Position numbers and translations under genes: made by a program. A stretch of DNA of 64,000 bases from Mesorhizobium ciceri WSM4083. Its GTDB lineage: Bacteria > Pseudomonadota > Alphaproteobacteria > Rhizobiales > Rhizobiaceae. A model generated the notes under the pieces. That model had not been told where the DNA came from. It saw only the letters and a list, made by a program, of their open reading frames with translations, and searched no databases. Location: positions 1,025,949 to 1,089,948 of the forward strand of contig NZ_KI912610.1 in NCBI RefSeq assembly GCF_000519305.1. The letters run 5' to 3'. Each line of letters starts with the position of its first letter. The first letter of the stretch is position 1. Shown one piece after another: positions 1-8,194 of the stretch.

Positions 1-832
1 CGTCGGCCGCCTGTGCGGCAGTGCGCAGCAGCGACTTGTACGTCGGCGAAAGTTCTTCGTACTTCGCCTTGTTGAACATCAGGTGGACGGTCGGACCGCC
101 CTCCCACCAGCCGGGATAATAATAATAGGGCGCGACCTTGTAGAAGCCGAGCTTCTCGTCGTCATAGGGACCAACCCATTCGGCCGCGTCGATGGTGCCT
201 TTCTCCAGCGCGGGATAGATATCCCCGCCGGCGATCTGCTGCGGCACGACGCCGAGCTTCTGCACCACCTTGCCGGCAAAACCCCCGATTCGCATCTTGA
301 GGCCGGAAAGGTCGGCCACCGTGTTGATTTCCTTGCGGAACCAGCCGCCCATCTGCACGCCGGTGTTGCCGCCCGGCAGGCCGAAAAGGCCCTGCGTGGC
401 GAGGAACTCGTTGAACAGGTCGATGCCGCCGCCGTGGTAATGCCAAGCATTCATGCCGCGTGCGTTGAGCGAAAAGGGAACCGCCGCACCGAGCGCCCAT
501 GTCGGGTCCTTGCCCCAGTAATAATATGCCACCGTATGGCAGGCCTCGACCGTGCCGGCCGTGGCGGCGTCGGCGGCCTGCAGGCCAGGCACCAGCTCGC
601 CGGCAGCAAAAACCTGGATCTGGAAATTGCCGTCGGTGGCTTCCGACAGCATCTTGGAAAAGACCTCGGCGCCGCCATAGATGGTGTCGAGCGACTTCGG
701 GAAGGACGACGCCAGCCGCCATGTCACCTTGGGATTGGACTGCGCGATTGCAGGCGCCGCCAGCGTGGCCGCCGCGGCCGCGGCACCTACGCCGGTGGCA
801 CCGGCCTTGCGAATGAATGAACGACGATCCAT
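1..832 (-). CDS. TRAP transporter solute-binding protein, DctP/TakP type (3' end outside window)
   Basis: Periplasmic binding protein of a tripartite ATP-independent transporter. It would capture an organic acid (the family includes 2-oxo acid and lactate binders) for a DctQM-type membrane pair that is not in the window. Translation from the ATG at 832 gives a twin-arginine-like leader (MDRRSFIRKAG) and an Ala-rich hydrophobic stretch ending AIAQ, so export before folding is likely. About 277 residues are visible, with family motifs such as GGDIYPALEKGTIDAAEWVGP and a Trp-rich YYYYPGWWEGG segment. The C-terminus runs off the left edge, so the gene is incomplete only because of the window. Ligand is unknown; family assignment is firm. 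Confidence 0.88.
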   Translation of the reverse strand, partial: MDRRSFIRKAGATGVGAAAAAATLAAPAIAQSNPKVTWRLASSFPKSLDTIYGGAEVFSKMLSEATDGNFQIQVFAAGELVPGLQAADAATAGTVEACHTVAYYYWGKDPTWALGAAVPFSLNARGMNAWHYHGGGIDLFNEFLATQGLFGLPGGNTGVQMGGWFRKEINTVADLSGLKMRIGGFAGKVVQKLGVVPQQIAGGDIYPALEKGTIDAAEWVGPYDDEKLGFYKVAPYYYYPGWWEGGPTVHLMFNKAKYEELSPTYKSLLRTAAQAAD

Positions 833-1077
833 GAAGTTCCTCCCTTTTGGATCAACAGGCCGACGCCAGGAAATCCTCGGTTTCCGTGTCGGTTCGTTCG
901 AGACAATACACAGGCAAGAAGTCGAGTCCAGCAGGCCGGCCCGATTTGACGGCGAAGCCCGGCTGCCCTGCAACTATAGTCTAACAGGCCATTTCGTGGC
1001 CCATGCGACACGTTGAAACTTGGCATGGAAAAATGCCCGGCGATGGCCTATTTTGCAGGCAGGACATCCTTGCCCAG

Positions 1078-1869
1078 ATGGAACATAGAGCCAAAATGCA
1101 CCAGCCGCTCGTCGCCATATCGACCGACGTCCGTCAGTTCGACAACTACACCTGGCATGCAGCCCCACAACAATATCTGGAAGCGGCGATCACCGGCGCC
1201 GGCGTGTTCCCGGTGCTGGTGCCATCGTTCGGCGATCGGCTCGATTTCGACGAACTTCTATCGTCGGTCGACGGCGTCATGGTCACCGGCTCGAAATCCA
1301 ATGTGCACCCCTCGCTCTATGGCGGCGACGCCAGCGAAGCCAATGGCCCCTATGATCCGGCGCGCGACGCCACGACGCTGCCGCTGATCCGCCGGGCGAT
1401 CGAACGCGGCGTGCCGCTGCTCGCCATCTGCCGCGGCATCCAGGAATTGAACGTGGCGTTGGGCGGCACGCTCGGCGCCGAGATCCAGGAGCGCGAGGGC
1501 TCGCTCGACCACCGCGCGCCGGTGAGCGACAAGCAGGACGAACGCTTCGCCATCCACCAGACCATTTCGATCAAACCTGACAGTTGCCTGGCCGGCGTGT
1601 TCGGTGCCGGCGACATCAAGGTCAATTCGCTGCACCGCCAGGCAATCGACCGGCTCGGCTCGAAGCTGCAGGTCGAGGCCGTCGCCACCGATGGCACGGT
1701 CGAGGCGGTTTCGGTGCGCGACGCCCGCGCCTTCGCCGTCGGCGTGCAATGGCACCCGGAATACTGGGTCAAGTCGGACAGCAATTCGGTGAAAATATTC
1801 CGTGCCTTCGGCGATGCTGTTCGGCTGCACGCCGCAGCGAAGGCCGGCGCGCGGGCCGCGGCGGAATAA
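1078..1869 (+). CDS. Class-I glutamine amidotransferase, gamma-glutamyl-GABA hydrolase (peptidase C26) type
   Basis: Cytoplasmic hydrolase of the PuuD/C26 family, which cleaves gamma-glutamyl amides such as gamma-glutamyl-GABA in polyamine breakdown. The nucleophile elbow AICRGIQELN places the catalytic Cys near residue 118, and VQWHPEYW near the C-terminus supplies the His and Glu of the triad. From the ATG at 1078 the protein is 263 aa, the family's usual size. The reading frame stays open upstream to 1003 but that part has no family similarity; an ATG at 1096 is also possible. A glutamine-synthetase-like ligase and a class III aminotransferase lie about 10 kb away (12-15 kb) and could belong to the same amine catabolism, but this is inference. 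Confidence 0.82.
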   Translation: MEHRAKMHQPLVAISTDVRQFDNYTWHAAPQQYLEAAITGAGVFPVLVPSFGDRLDFDELLSSVDGVMVTGSKSNVHPSLYGGDASEANGPYDPARDATTLPLIRRAIERGVPLLAICRGIQELNVALGGTLGAEIQEREGSLDHRAPVSDKQDERFAIHQTISIKPDSCLAGVFGAGDIKVNSLHRQAIDRLGSKLQVEAVATDGTVEAVSVRDARAFAVGVQWHPEYWVKSDSNSVKIFRAFGDAVRLHAAAKAGARAAAE

Positions 1870-2277
1870 TCAGTCGCCAGATTTTTTGTCACCGGTGGCC
1901 GCCAGCGACAGCAATGGTAGCGCCGGGGCATAGGATTCGTAGCCGTCGCCATCGGCAGCCGCGAAGGTGACGATCGGATCGGTGCCATTGGCGCTGAAGG
2001 CGACCGTGCCATCGTTTTGCTCGCGCCAGAACTTCGCCTGCTCTATGCCCGGCAAGAGCCGGCGGCATTTGGGAGCAACGGTGAGCAGCGACAAACCGTC
2101 CGAAATTTCGGCCCCGCGGCTGACTGCACAGACCGCCTCATCGCCATTGGCGACCAGCCTGTAGCTGTTGGACGGGGCGGCCTCGTTGGCCACGCTTTCA
2201 CGGCTGCCGCCATGAAACAGCTGGATGCCACCAAACAGCGCCGCGGCAGCGATCAATGCGGAAAGTGCTTTCATCAT
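1870..2277 (-). CDS. Small exported protein, AprI/Inh protease-inhibitor-like
   Basis: 135-aa protein with an N-terminal signal peptide or anchor (KALSALIAAAALFGGIQLF) and a short beta-rich domain. The domain has the spacing of the AprI/Inh metalloprotease-inhibitor family: a Cys in the first half (AVCAV), a second Cys (APKCRRLLP), then a Trp (AKFWREQ) followed by a hydrophobic strand. Family members sit in the periplasm and protect the cell from its own secreted proteases. It converges tail to tail with the preceding amidotransferase gene with no gap. Similarity is by motif pattern only, so the inhibitor role is tentative. ATGATG offers two adjacent starts. Confidence 0.55.
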   Translation of the reverse strand: MMKALSALIAAAALFGGIQLFHGGSRESVANEAAPSNSYRLVANGDEAVCAVSRGAEISDGLSLLTVAPKCRRLLPGIEQAKFWREQNDGTVAFSANGTDPIVTFAAADGDGYESYAPALPLLSLAATGDKKSGD

Positions 2278-2393
2278 TCTTCATCCACGTACACGGACAG
2301 GTTGAACAATGATTCCAAAGCGTTAAGCTGACGTTAATAAGTGTGGCAGCGCCGCTCCTGATATCAACGGATGTCGACGACGAAAGCGTCGGC

Positions 2394-2981
2394 CTATTGC
2401 GGGACTGCTAACGAATAGCGATCTGAAAGGAGCTTGAAGAGCCACTCCCGCTCAACATCGGTGGCGGCTGAGGCAAGTTCGACCCTCTGGGCACCCGCGT
2501 CGACTGTCAGGCGGTTGCATGTATCGCCCTCGCGTAGTTTCAGCGATTTGAGCTGCGTCCGATCGATCTTGAGTTCGGTTCGTTTCGTCATCAAAGAGGG
2601 CCATGCCGGGAAGGACCTGGAGCTAGGCATCTTGAACGGGGGAACTCCCGGATCATAGACGAGCCCAGCAACCTCCAGCTTCATCATTTCAGGCACGGAT
2701 CTCTGGAAAACGCGACGAACCGTCAGCACCGCAAGGAGGCCCCCGATCGTCCAGGCACAAAGCCAGAATACGAGAAATGCCGTTCCTCCGCCAACCGGCA
2801 TCGTCATGATCTGGTGAGCGGCGGAAATCTCTCCGAAAGCCCAGCCGCCAAGCCAGAAAAGCATGAAGACGCCTACCATATAGGTGGCGGCGGGCGGTTT
2901 TGGGTACGGGATCGAAACGACCTGCTCCCGGCCACTGGTTGCGACCGAGATAGTGGAATTTTCGGGCGGCTTCAAAGCCAT
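2394..2981 (-). CDS. Membrane protein of unknown function, two transmembrane segments
   Basis: 195-aa protein. A short hydrophilic N-terminus is followed by two membrane segments (about residues 34-50, Trp/Gly-rich, and 63-88, containing FLVFWLCAWTIGGLLAV). A cytosolic or periplasmic domain of about 105 residues follows and ends in a region with alternating strands (TELKIDRTQLKSLKL). The arrangement of two TM helices plus a small beta domain resembles bacterial membrane-anchored PH-like proteins, but no diagnostic motif was recognised. It lies 16 bp downstream of the 2-hydroxyacid dehydrogenase on the same strand, so it may be the last gene of that transcript. Confidence 0.6.
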   Translation of the reverse strand: MALKPPENSTISVATSGREQVVSIPYPKPPAATYMVGVFMLFWLGGWAFGEISAAHQIMTMPVGGGTAFLVFWLCAWTIGGLLAVLTVRRVFQRSVPEMMKLEVAGLVYDPGVPPFKMPSSRSFPAWPSLMTKRTELKIDRTQLKSLKLREGDTCNRLTVDAGAQRVELASAATDVEREWLFKLLSDRYSLAVPQ

Positions 2982-2997
2982 CGGATTTGCCTTTTGG

Positions 2998-3981
2998 CTA
3001 GCCTCGACCCTTCACATGCGCCGTCTCGGGCACCGGGGTCAGCGGACGGCGTTCGGTGAACCAGGACACCAGATTGTCGACGCAGAGATCCGCCATGGCG
3101 CGGCGGGTGTGGTCCGAGGCCGAGCCGACATGCGGCAGCAGCGAGGTGTTGGGCGCGTCGAGCAGCGCCTTGGGCACATTCGGTTCGTCGGCAAAGACAT
3201 CGAGGCCGGCGGCGGCGATGGTGCCGTTGGCGAGTGCTGCCGCGAGCGCCGCCTCGTCAACCGTGCTGCCGCGGCCGATGTTGACGAAGACGCCGTTGGC
3301 GCCAAGCGCCGACAGGATCTCGGCATTGACCGCCTTCTCCGTCGAGGCGCCCCCCGGCGCGACCGAAATCAGCGTATCGACGGCTTCTGCAAGCCCTTTC
3401 AGGGTCGCATGGTACTGGTAGGGAAGACCTTCGACACGGCGCCGGTTGTGGTAGGCGACCGGCAAGCCAAAAGCTTCCAGACGCCGGGCGATGGCCTGCC
3501 CGATGCGGCCCATGCCGAAAATGCCCACACTGCGCCCGCGCAAGGTCAGCCGGCTCAGCGGATAGTTGCCCTTGCGCACCCAGCTGCCGTCACGCAACCA
3601 GGTTTCGGCGCGCGGCAGGTCGCGGATGGTGTTGATCAGCAGCCCGATCGTGGTGTCGGCGACCTCCTCGGTCAACACGTCGGGCGTGTTGGTGACCATG
3701 ATGTTCTTTGCCCGGGCATGGACGACATCGACCGAATCATAGCCGACGCCGAAGGAGGCGATGAGCTCGAGGTTGGGCAATGCATCCATCATCGCCGCGT
3801 TGATGCCGGCGAACGAAGCGATGCCACGCACGTTGCTGCGCATCTCGTCGGTGACCAGGGACGGATCGGCGCGTTCTATTCTGACACGCCTGAACGTACG
3901 GTTGATGCGGTCGACCGCATGGTCGTTGAAATCGCCCGGCACCAGGATGGCGACGGTCTGCAACTGTTCGGCCTTGGTCAT
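2998..3981 (-). CDS. D-isomer-specific 2-hydroxyacid dehydrogenase (glyoxylate/hydroxypyruvate reductase-like)
   Basis: NAD(P)H-dependent oxidoreductase, 327 aa, interconverting a 2-oxo acid and its D-2-hydroxy acid in the cytoplasm. Visible family features are the catalytic-domain start AILVPGDFND, the substrate loop ASFGVGYDSVDV, the Rossmann motif VGIFGMGRIGQAIARRL, the catalytic Arg in NIGRGS, the Glu in DVFADEP, and the catalytic His in LLPHVGSAS. The Arg-Arg after the second strand (YHNRRRVEG) suggests NADPH preference, as in GhrB-type enzymes. The start ATG (3981) overlaps the stop of the upstream LacI regulator (ATGA), indicating translational coupling and probable control by that regulator. 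The exact substrate cannot be read from sequence. Confidence 0.87.
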   Translation of the reverse strand: MTKAEQLQTVAILVPGDFNDHAVDRINRTFRRVRIERADPSLVTDEMRSNVRGIASFAGINAAMMDALPNLELIASFGVGYDSVDVVHARAKNIMVTNTPDVLTEEVADTTIGLLINTIRDLPRAETWLRDGSWVRKGNYPLSRLTLRGRSVGIFGMGRIGQAIARRLEAFGLPVAYHNRRRVEGLPYQYHATLKGLAEAVDTLISVAPGGASTEKAVNAEILSALGANGVFVNIGRGSTVDEAALAAALANGTIAAAGLDVFADEPNVPKALLDAPNTSLLPHVGSASDHTRRAMADLCVDNLVSWFTERRPLTPVPETAHVKGRG

Positions 3982-5000
3982 GCACGCTCCACCGGCTTGC
4001 CGGTCGACTGACGCACATGCAGTTCCGGCTTGATCAATTCCTGCGAGGGCCGCACCGTCTGGCCGTTGAGCTTGTCGAGCAGCGCGCTGGCGGCGCGGCG
4101 GCCAACCTCGCGCTGGCCGTTCCAGACTGTGGTCAGCGCCGGCGTCGCGATCGCCGCCTCTTCGAGGTCGTCATAGCCGGTAACGGAGATGTCGACGCCG
4201 GGTACAAGGCCGGCACGGGCAATGCCGTTCATCAGGCCGATGGCGACAAGGTCGTTCCAGCAGCAGGCAGCCGTCGGTCTGTCCTTCAGCGCCAGGAACT
4301 GTCCGGCGGCCTCGAAGCCGGCCTGCTTGGTGCGTGGGCCGGCGATGCGCCATGACGGCCTGACTTCCAGCCCGGCCGCCTCCATCGCGTTGACATAGCC
4401 CTGGTAGCGGTCACGGCCGGTCGAGGTCTGGTCGGTGCCGCCGATCATGGCGATGCGCTTGTGGCCGAGCGAGATCAGATGGTTGGTGGCGAGGCCTGTT
4501 CCATAGGAGTCGTCGCCGCGAAAGACCGGCACGTCGGCACCCTCGACGGTGCGCGCGATCAGCACAGCCGGCAGGCCGTTCTCCTCGGCCATCAGGATGT
4601 CGGAAGCCGGCGTGCCGATGGCCGGCGACATGATCACGCCGTCGGCGCCGAGCTGCAAAAGCGTATCGATGAAGGTGCGCTGCTTTTCGAGCTGATCATA
4701 ATGATTGGACAGGATGAAGGTCTGCCGGCTGCGGTCGAGCTCGCTTTCGATCGAGCGCAGGATCTCGGCGAAGAACGGGTTCATGATGTCGTGGACGACG
4801 ACGCCGACAATGCCGGAACGCGAGGTGCGCAGGCTGGCGGCGCGACGGTTGTAGATATAGCCGATGGCCCGGGCATGTTCCTTGATGCGGTCACGCGTGG
4901 TCCCCGCAACCAGAGGGCTGTCGCGTAGCGCCAGCGAGACCGTGGCCGTGGACACGCCGAGCGCATCCGCGATCGTCGAAAGCTTGATTTTTTGTGCCAG
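3978..5000 (-). CDS. LacI-family transcriptional regulator, no canonical start codon for the full HTH
   Basis: Repressor-type regulator with an N-terminal LacI helix-turn-helix (IADALGVSTATVSLALRDS), hinge, and periplasmic-binding-like effector domain. The first canonical in-frame start, GTG at 4955, would delete the first HTH helix. Reading upstream in frame gives LAQKIKLSTIADALG, which completes the domain, but there is no ATG, GTG or TTG before the stop at 5034-5036. A CTG at 5000 is preceded at 9 nt by GGGGAG, a good ribosome-binding site, so CTG initiation is my preferred reading (340 aa). A sequencing error is the alternative. It overlaps the hydroxyacid dehydrogenase by 4 nt and probably regulates it. 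Function is firm; start is uncertain. Confidence 0.82.
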   Translation of the reverse strand: MAQKIKLSTIADALGVSTATVSLALRDSPLVAGTTRDRIKEHARAIGYIYNRRAASLRTSRSGIVGVVVHDIMNPFFAEILRSIESELDRSRQTFILSNHYDQLEKQRTFIDTLLQLGADGVIMSPAIGTPASDILMAEENGLPAVLIARTVEGADVPVFRGDDSYGTGLATNHLISLGHKRIAMIGGTDQTSTGRDRYQGYVNAMEAAGLEVRPSWRIAGPRTKQAGFEAAGQFLALKDRPTAACCWNDLVAIGLMNGIARAGLVPGVDISVTGYDDLEEAAIATPALTTVWNGQREVGRRAASALLDKLNGQTVRPSQELIKPELHVRQSTGKPVERA

Positions 5001-5034
5001 CGACGTGTGCTCCCCGGACCTGAATTTCCAGACC

Positions 5035-5045
5035 TAAACTGTTTA
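5035..5045. promoter_or_regulatory. Palindrome upstream of the LacI-type regulator, candidate operator
   Basis: TAAAC-T-GTTTA is a perfect 5-bp inverted repeat around one base. It lies about 35 bp upstream of the presumed start of the LacI regulator, between it and the EamA gene. LacI regulators commonly autoregulate from such sites, although their operators usually have a central CG, which this one lacks. Position is the main support. Confidence 0.35.
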
Positions 5046-5077
5046 AAGGCGGCGTTATGCCACCGATCGGGAGCAAA

Positions 5078-6019
5078 TCAAAGTTTTTTTGCCAACGCTT
5101 CGGCCTCGACATCCGAGGCCGCGCGGCTCCGCAGCCGAAGCCTATGCTCGCGGTGGACGATGTAGAGGCCGCTGGCGACGATGATGGCGGCGCCGACCAA
5201 TGTCCAGCGGTCGGGAAACTGCTTGAAGACGATCCAGCCAGAAATGATCATCCACACCATCTGCGAATAGGGATAGGGCGCCAAAGCCGTGGTTGTCGCC
5301 AGCCGGTAGGCCTGGACCAGCAACCAGTGGCCGACGGCGCCGAACACGCCGAGCATGAGCAGCACGAACCAGTGCCAGCCGTCATGCGGCAGGGAAAACG
5401 AAAACGGCAGCAGAGGCAAAAGCAGCAGCGCCGGCGCCAGCGCCGAAAACAGGATGAGGCTCTCCGACGTCTCGGTCGCCGACATGCGGCGCGTCATGAT
5501 GACGTAGAAGCAGTTCGACAGCATCGAGCCGAGCGCGAAGAGATGTCCTATGCCGAAAACCCCGACGCCTGGCCGGGTGATGGTGAGGACACCGGCAAAC
5601 GCCGCCAGGATCGCCAGCCAGCGCCGCCAGCCTGCCCATTCGCCAAGCAGCGGACCGGCCAGCGCCGTGATCACCATCGGCCCGAAGAAATAGATCGAGG
5701 TGGTCTCGGCCAGTTGCAGGGATTTGAGCGCCAGGACATTGAATATGGTCGATCCGAACAGGAACGCGCCACGCAAGATATGCGCCGGCAGGTTGACTGG
5801 ACGAAACCGCACCGGTTGGCGCCAGCCGCGCAGCAGCGTGCCGACCAGCACCACATGCACGGCAAAGCGCACCCAGGCAACGATCAGCACGGAAACGCCG
5901 GCAAGCACGAGGTATTTGCTTGATGTGTCGAGGAAGGTGAAGCAGACATAGGTGGAAAGCATGCACAGGATCGCCACCGGGGGCGTCGCGCTTTCTACAT
6001 GTCTTTGGGGAGCACTCAC
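5078..6019 (-). CDS. EamA/DMT-superfamily transporter
   Basis: Inner-membrane carrier of the drug/metabolite transporter superfamily, about 313 aa with around ten hydrophobic segments arranged as two EamA repeats (first about residues 15-140, second about 155-285). The typical ETTSIYFFGPMVITALAGPLLGE segment closes the first repeat. Members export amino acids, metabolites or drugs; the substrate here is unknown. The frame stays open to 6310 without hydrophobic character. I place the start at the GTG at 6019, just ahead of the first membrane segment; an ATG further in would cut that helix. The C-terminal tail is basic then acidic and cytosolic. Confidence 0.83.
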   Translation of the reverse strand: MSAPQRHVESATPPVAILCMLSTYVCFTFLDTSSKYLVLAGVSVLIVAWVRFAVHVVLVGTLLRGWRQPVRFRPVNLPAHILRGAFLFGSTIFNVLALKSLQLAETTSIYFFGPMVITALAGPLLGEWAGWRRWLAILAAFAGVLTITRPGVGVFGIGHLFALGSMLSNCFYVIMTRRMSATETSESLILFSALAPALLLLPLLPFSFSLPHDGWHWFVLLMLGVFGAVGHWLLVQAYRLATTTALAPYPYSQMVWMIISGWIVFKQFPDRWTLVGAAIIVASGLYIVHREHRLRLRSRAASDVEAEALAKKL

Positions 6020-6155
6020 TTGAAGGCCGGGTGGGAAGCTGGGCTGGAGCCCACCTTTGCGGGAATTGCCGGCTCGCGGCAAGCCAATTGTCGGCCGTCG
6101 CCACGCCAAAGCCGGCTGGCACAACAAGAGCCGCCGGCAGGCGTAGTGTCCCAGG

Positions 6156-6578
6156 CTAGGCGTGCATGCGGGCGCCCTTGGTGATCTTGTCGACCAGCTT
6201 CTTGTCGGCGCGAAGCGCGATGCCGACCATCTTGGCGTCTTCAGGCGCGAATTCGGCGAAGACGGCACGATTGGCCGCGTCAAAGCCGGTCGCGAACATC
6301 TCCTCGACATAGAGCGAGGTCGTCACGCCGCGCTCCAGGGTGCGCCGGTGGATGGTGCCCAGCGTTGCCTGGTCGGCGGACAGCACGATGACCGGCTGGA
6401 TCGACAGCGGATTGTAGAGATTGCCGGCGCGGTCACGATAGGGTTCGCCGATGATGTCCGGAAACTGCGCAACGATGCCGCTGGTGAGGAAGGCCGTGAC
6501 GTTGAGTTTCTGCCAGACCGGCAGATCCTCCCGGAGCACGATTGCAAATTTCGTATCGAACATGAGAAAATAGGCCAT
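6156..6578 (-). CDS. DUF2000 family protein
   Basis: 140-aa cytosolic protein that I match to DUF2000. It begins FDTKFAIVLREDLPVWQKLNV, followed by a Gly-containing GIVAQFP, GEPYRD, and a central strand PVIVLSADQATL. DUF2000 proteins have a peptidyl-tRNA-hydrolase-2-like fold and no proven reaction. The start is ATG 6578 (or ATG 6563); upstream residues in the same frame are antisense to the AraC gene and are not conserved. The gene is divergent from an AraC-family regulator at 6616, only 37 bp away, so the regulator very likely controls it. Confidence 0.75.
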   Translation of the reverse strand: MAYFLMFDTKFAIVLREDLPVWQKLNVTAFLTSGIVAQFPDIIGEPYRDRAGNLYNPLSIQPVIVLSADQATLGTIHRRTLERGVTTSLYVEEMFATGFDAANRAVFAEFAPEDAKMVGIALRADKKLVDKITKGARMHA

Positions 6579-6615
6579 TCGAGGTTGCGCCCCGGTTTCG
6601 GGACTGAAGGAGACG

Positions 6616-7485
6616 ATGTCGCACGATCTAGACAGCCAGGCCTTCAAGGGTCTTGGACGTTTGTGCGTCGATGCGGCGGAAAACTGCATCATCTCTGCCT
6701 CCGACCCCGCTGGCATGGAGCGGATCGAGGCGCGTTTCCATGGCAGCGCGTTCGATCTGCATCGCCACGACACCTACTCGATCGGGGTGACGCTGCACGG
6801 GGTGCAGACGTTTCGCTATCTCGGCGCTGCGCGCCACAGCCTGCCCGGCCAGATCATCGTGCTTCATCCCGACGAGTTGCACGACGGAGGTGCCGGCACC
6901 GAGGACGGCCTGCGCTACCGAATGCTCTATCTGGAGCCGTCGCTGATGCTCAATTGCCTCGGCGGCGCTTCGCTGCCTTTTGTCAGGGATGGCGTGGTGA
7001 CGGACGCCGCCTTTTGCGCAACGTTGCTTTCGGCGCTGGGGCCGCTGGAGCAGGAACTCGACGAGCTGTTCGTCGACGACTTCCTGGCGCAACTGATGCA
7101 AAGCCTGACACGGCATGGCGGCCGGTCGGCGAAGCCGATGACCAGGACGGCGTGGCGGGCGGTGGCACTGGCGCGCGACTATCTCACGGAAAACCTGAAC
7201 CGGCCGGTGCGTTCCGGCGAACTGGAGGCGATAACCGGGCTCGACCGCTACGCCTTGTCACGGCATTTCCGCGCCGCTTTCTCCACCAGTCCGCATCGCT
7301 TCTTGGTGATGCGCCGGCTTCAGCGTGCACGGCGGATGATCGCCGCCGGCGAACCGTTGGCGCAGATCGCGGTCGAAGCCGGCTTCAGCGACCAGAGCCA
7401 TTTCATCAGGCAATTCAAGAAGGCGTTCGGCATGACACCGGGACGCTGGTCGTCGCTGATCCAGGGCTCTGCCGCAGCGGCTTGA
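6616..7485 (+). CDS. AraC-family transcriptional regulator
   Basis: 289-aa regulator with an N-terminal cupin-like sensing domain (FDLHRHDTYSIGVTLHG; H-x-H metal-site-like motif) and a C-terminal double helix-turn-helix (about residues 180-280). The first helix is SGELEAITGLDRYALSRHF, and the hallmark second part is IAVEAGFSDQSHFIRQFKKAFGMTPGRW. The start has a good ribosome-binding site (AAGGAG, 4 nt before ATG). It is divergently oriented to the DUF2000 gene with a 37-bp shared promoter region, the standard arrangement for a regulator and its target. The inducer is unknown. Confidence 0.9.
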   Translation: MSHDLDSQAFKGLGRLCVDAAENCIISASDPAGMERIEARFHGSAFDLHRHDTYSIGVTLHGVQTFRYLGAARHSLPGQIIVLHPDELHDGGAGTEDGLRYRMLYLEPSLMLNCLGGASLPFVRDGVVTDAAFCATLLSALGPLEQELDELFVDDFLAQLMQSLTRHGGRSAKPMTRTAWRAVALARDYLTENLNRPVRSGELEAITGLDRYALSRHFRAAFSTSPHRFLVMRRLQRARRMIAAGEPLAQIAVEAGFSDQSHFIRQFKKAFGMTPGRWSSLIQGSAAAA

Positions 7486-7509
7486 TCGCCTGCCGCGACA
7501 ATCTGCCGG

Positions 7510-7980
7510 TCAGTCGTCCGACTCGGCGTCGTCGTCGATGAGCACCAGTTCCTCGTTCGAGAGGTTGGCCTCGATGCGGGCAAGCAGTTTGAACAGCGAC
7601 TTCTGGTCCTTCTTGTCGAGGCCCTTCAGCGCCTGCTTTTCGGTCTTCTTCACCGATTTCTCGATGGCGTGGATGATGTCGCGGCCTGTATCGGTGAGGA
7701 AGATATGGGCCTGGCGGGCATCGGCCTCCGAGGCGCGCTTCTCCAGGAAACCCTGGGCCTGCAGCCGGTTGATGGTCTTGGTGATCGTCGGCGGGCGCAC
7801 GCCGAGGCGTCCGGCAAGATTGCCCGGCGTCTGGCCATCCTCGCGGTCGAGCGCCAGCATGATCTGGTCCTGGCCGGCATAGAAGCCGTGCGCGAGAAGC
7901 CGCGCCGCCAGCGCGGTTCTTGCCAGCCTTGCCGCCGAATGCAGCCGGCTCATTGTCGCAGTCTTGTCCGCCTTGGCCAT
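7510..7980 (-). CDS. MarR-family transcriptional regulator
   Basis: 156-aa winged-helix regulator. The core is LGVRPPTITKTINRLQAQGFLEKR (recognition helix and start of the wing), followed by the Asp/Arg wing EADARQAHIFLTDTG and a long dimerisation helix. The start is chosen as ATG 7980 because AAGAGGG lies 6 nt upstream; an ATG at 7986 sits too close to that site. The C-terminus is strongly acidic (DDDAESDD). MarR proteins usually respond to phenolics or oxidants, and an intradiol dioxygenase lies about 200 bp upstream on the same strand, which could be a target. Confidence 0.87.
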   Translation of the reverse strand: MAKADKTATMSRLHSAARLARTALAARLLAHGFYAGQDQIMLALDREDGQTPGNLAGRLGVRPPTITKTINRLQAQGFLEKRASEADARQAHIFLTDTGRDIIHAIEKSVKKTEKQALKGLDKKDQKSLFKLLARIEANLSNEELVLIDDDAESDD

Positions 7981-8194
7981 GGTCATCCCTCTTCGGCCGT
8001 ACCGGTGCGGGCAGCATAGAGACAGCCGGCCGGTTGGCAATCGACGATCAAAAAGATTCCGGAGCTTCAAACAGCTTTGCCGGCAAGCATTGTGGTGTCC
8101 GCCGTGGCTAATGCCAGATGTTTATTTCAGTTAGATGACAAACGAATTCGCGGCCGGAGTTTTCGTCGCGAGCAGAGGGTGGAGTGACCGCCGC

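Noticed and set aside
2884..4011. Long open frame opposite the hydroxyacid dehydrogenase
   Set aside because: The minus-strand dehydrogenase has complete catalytic motifs; the plus-strand frame is an antisense shadow typical of high-GC DNA.
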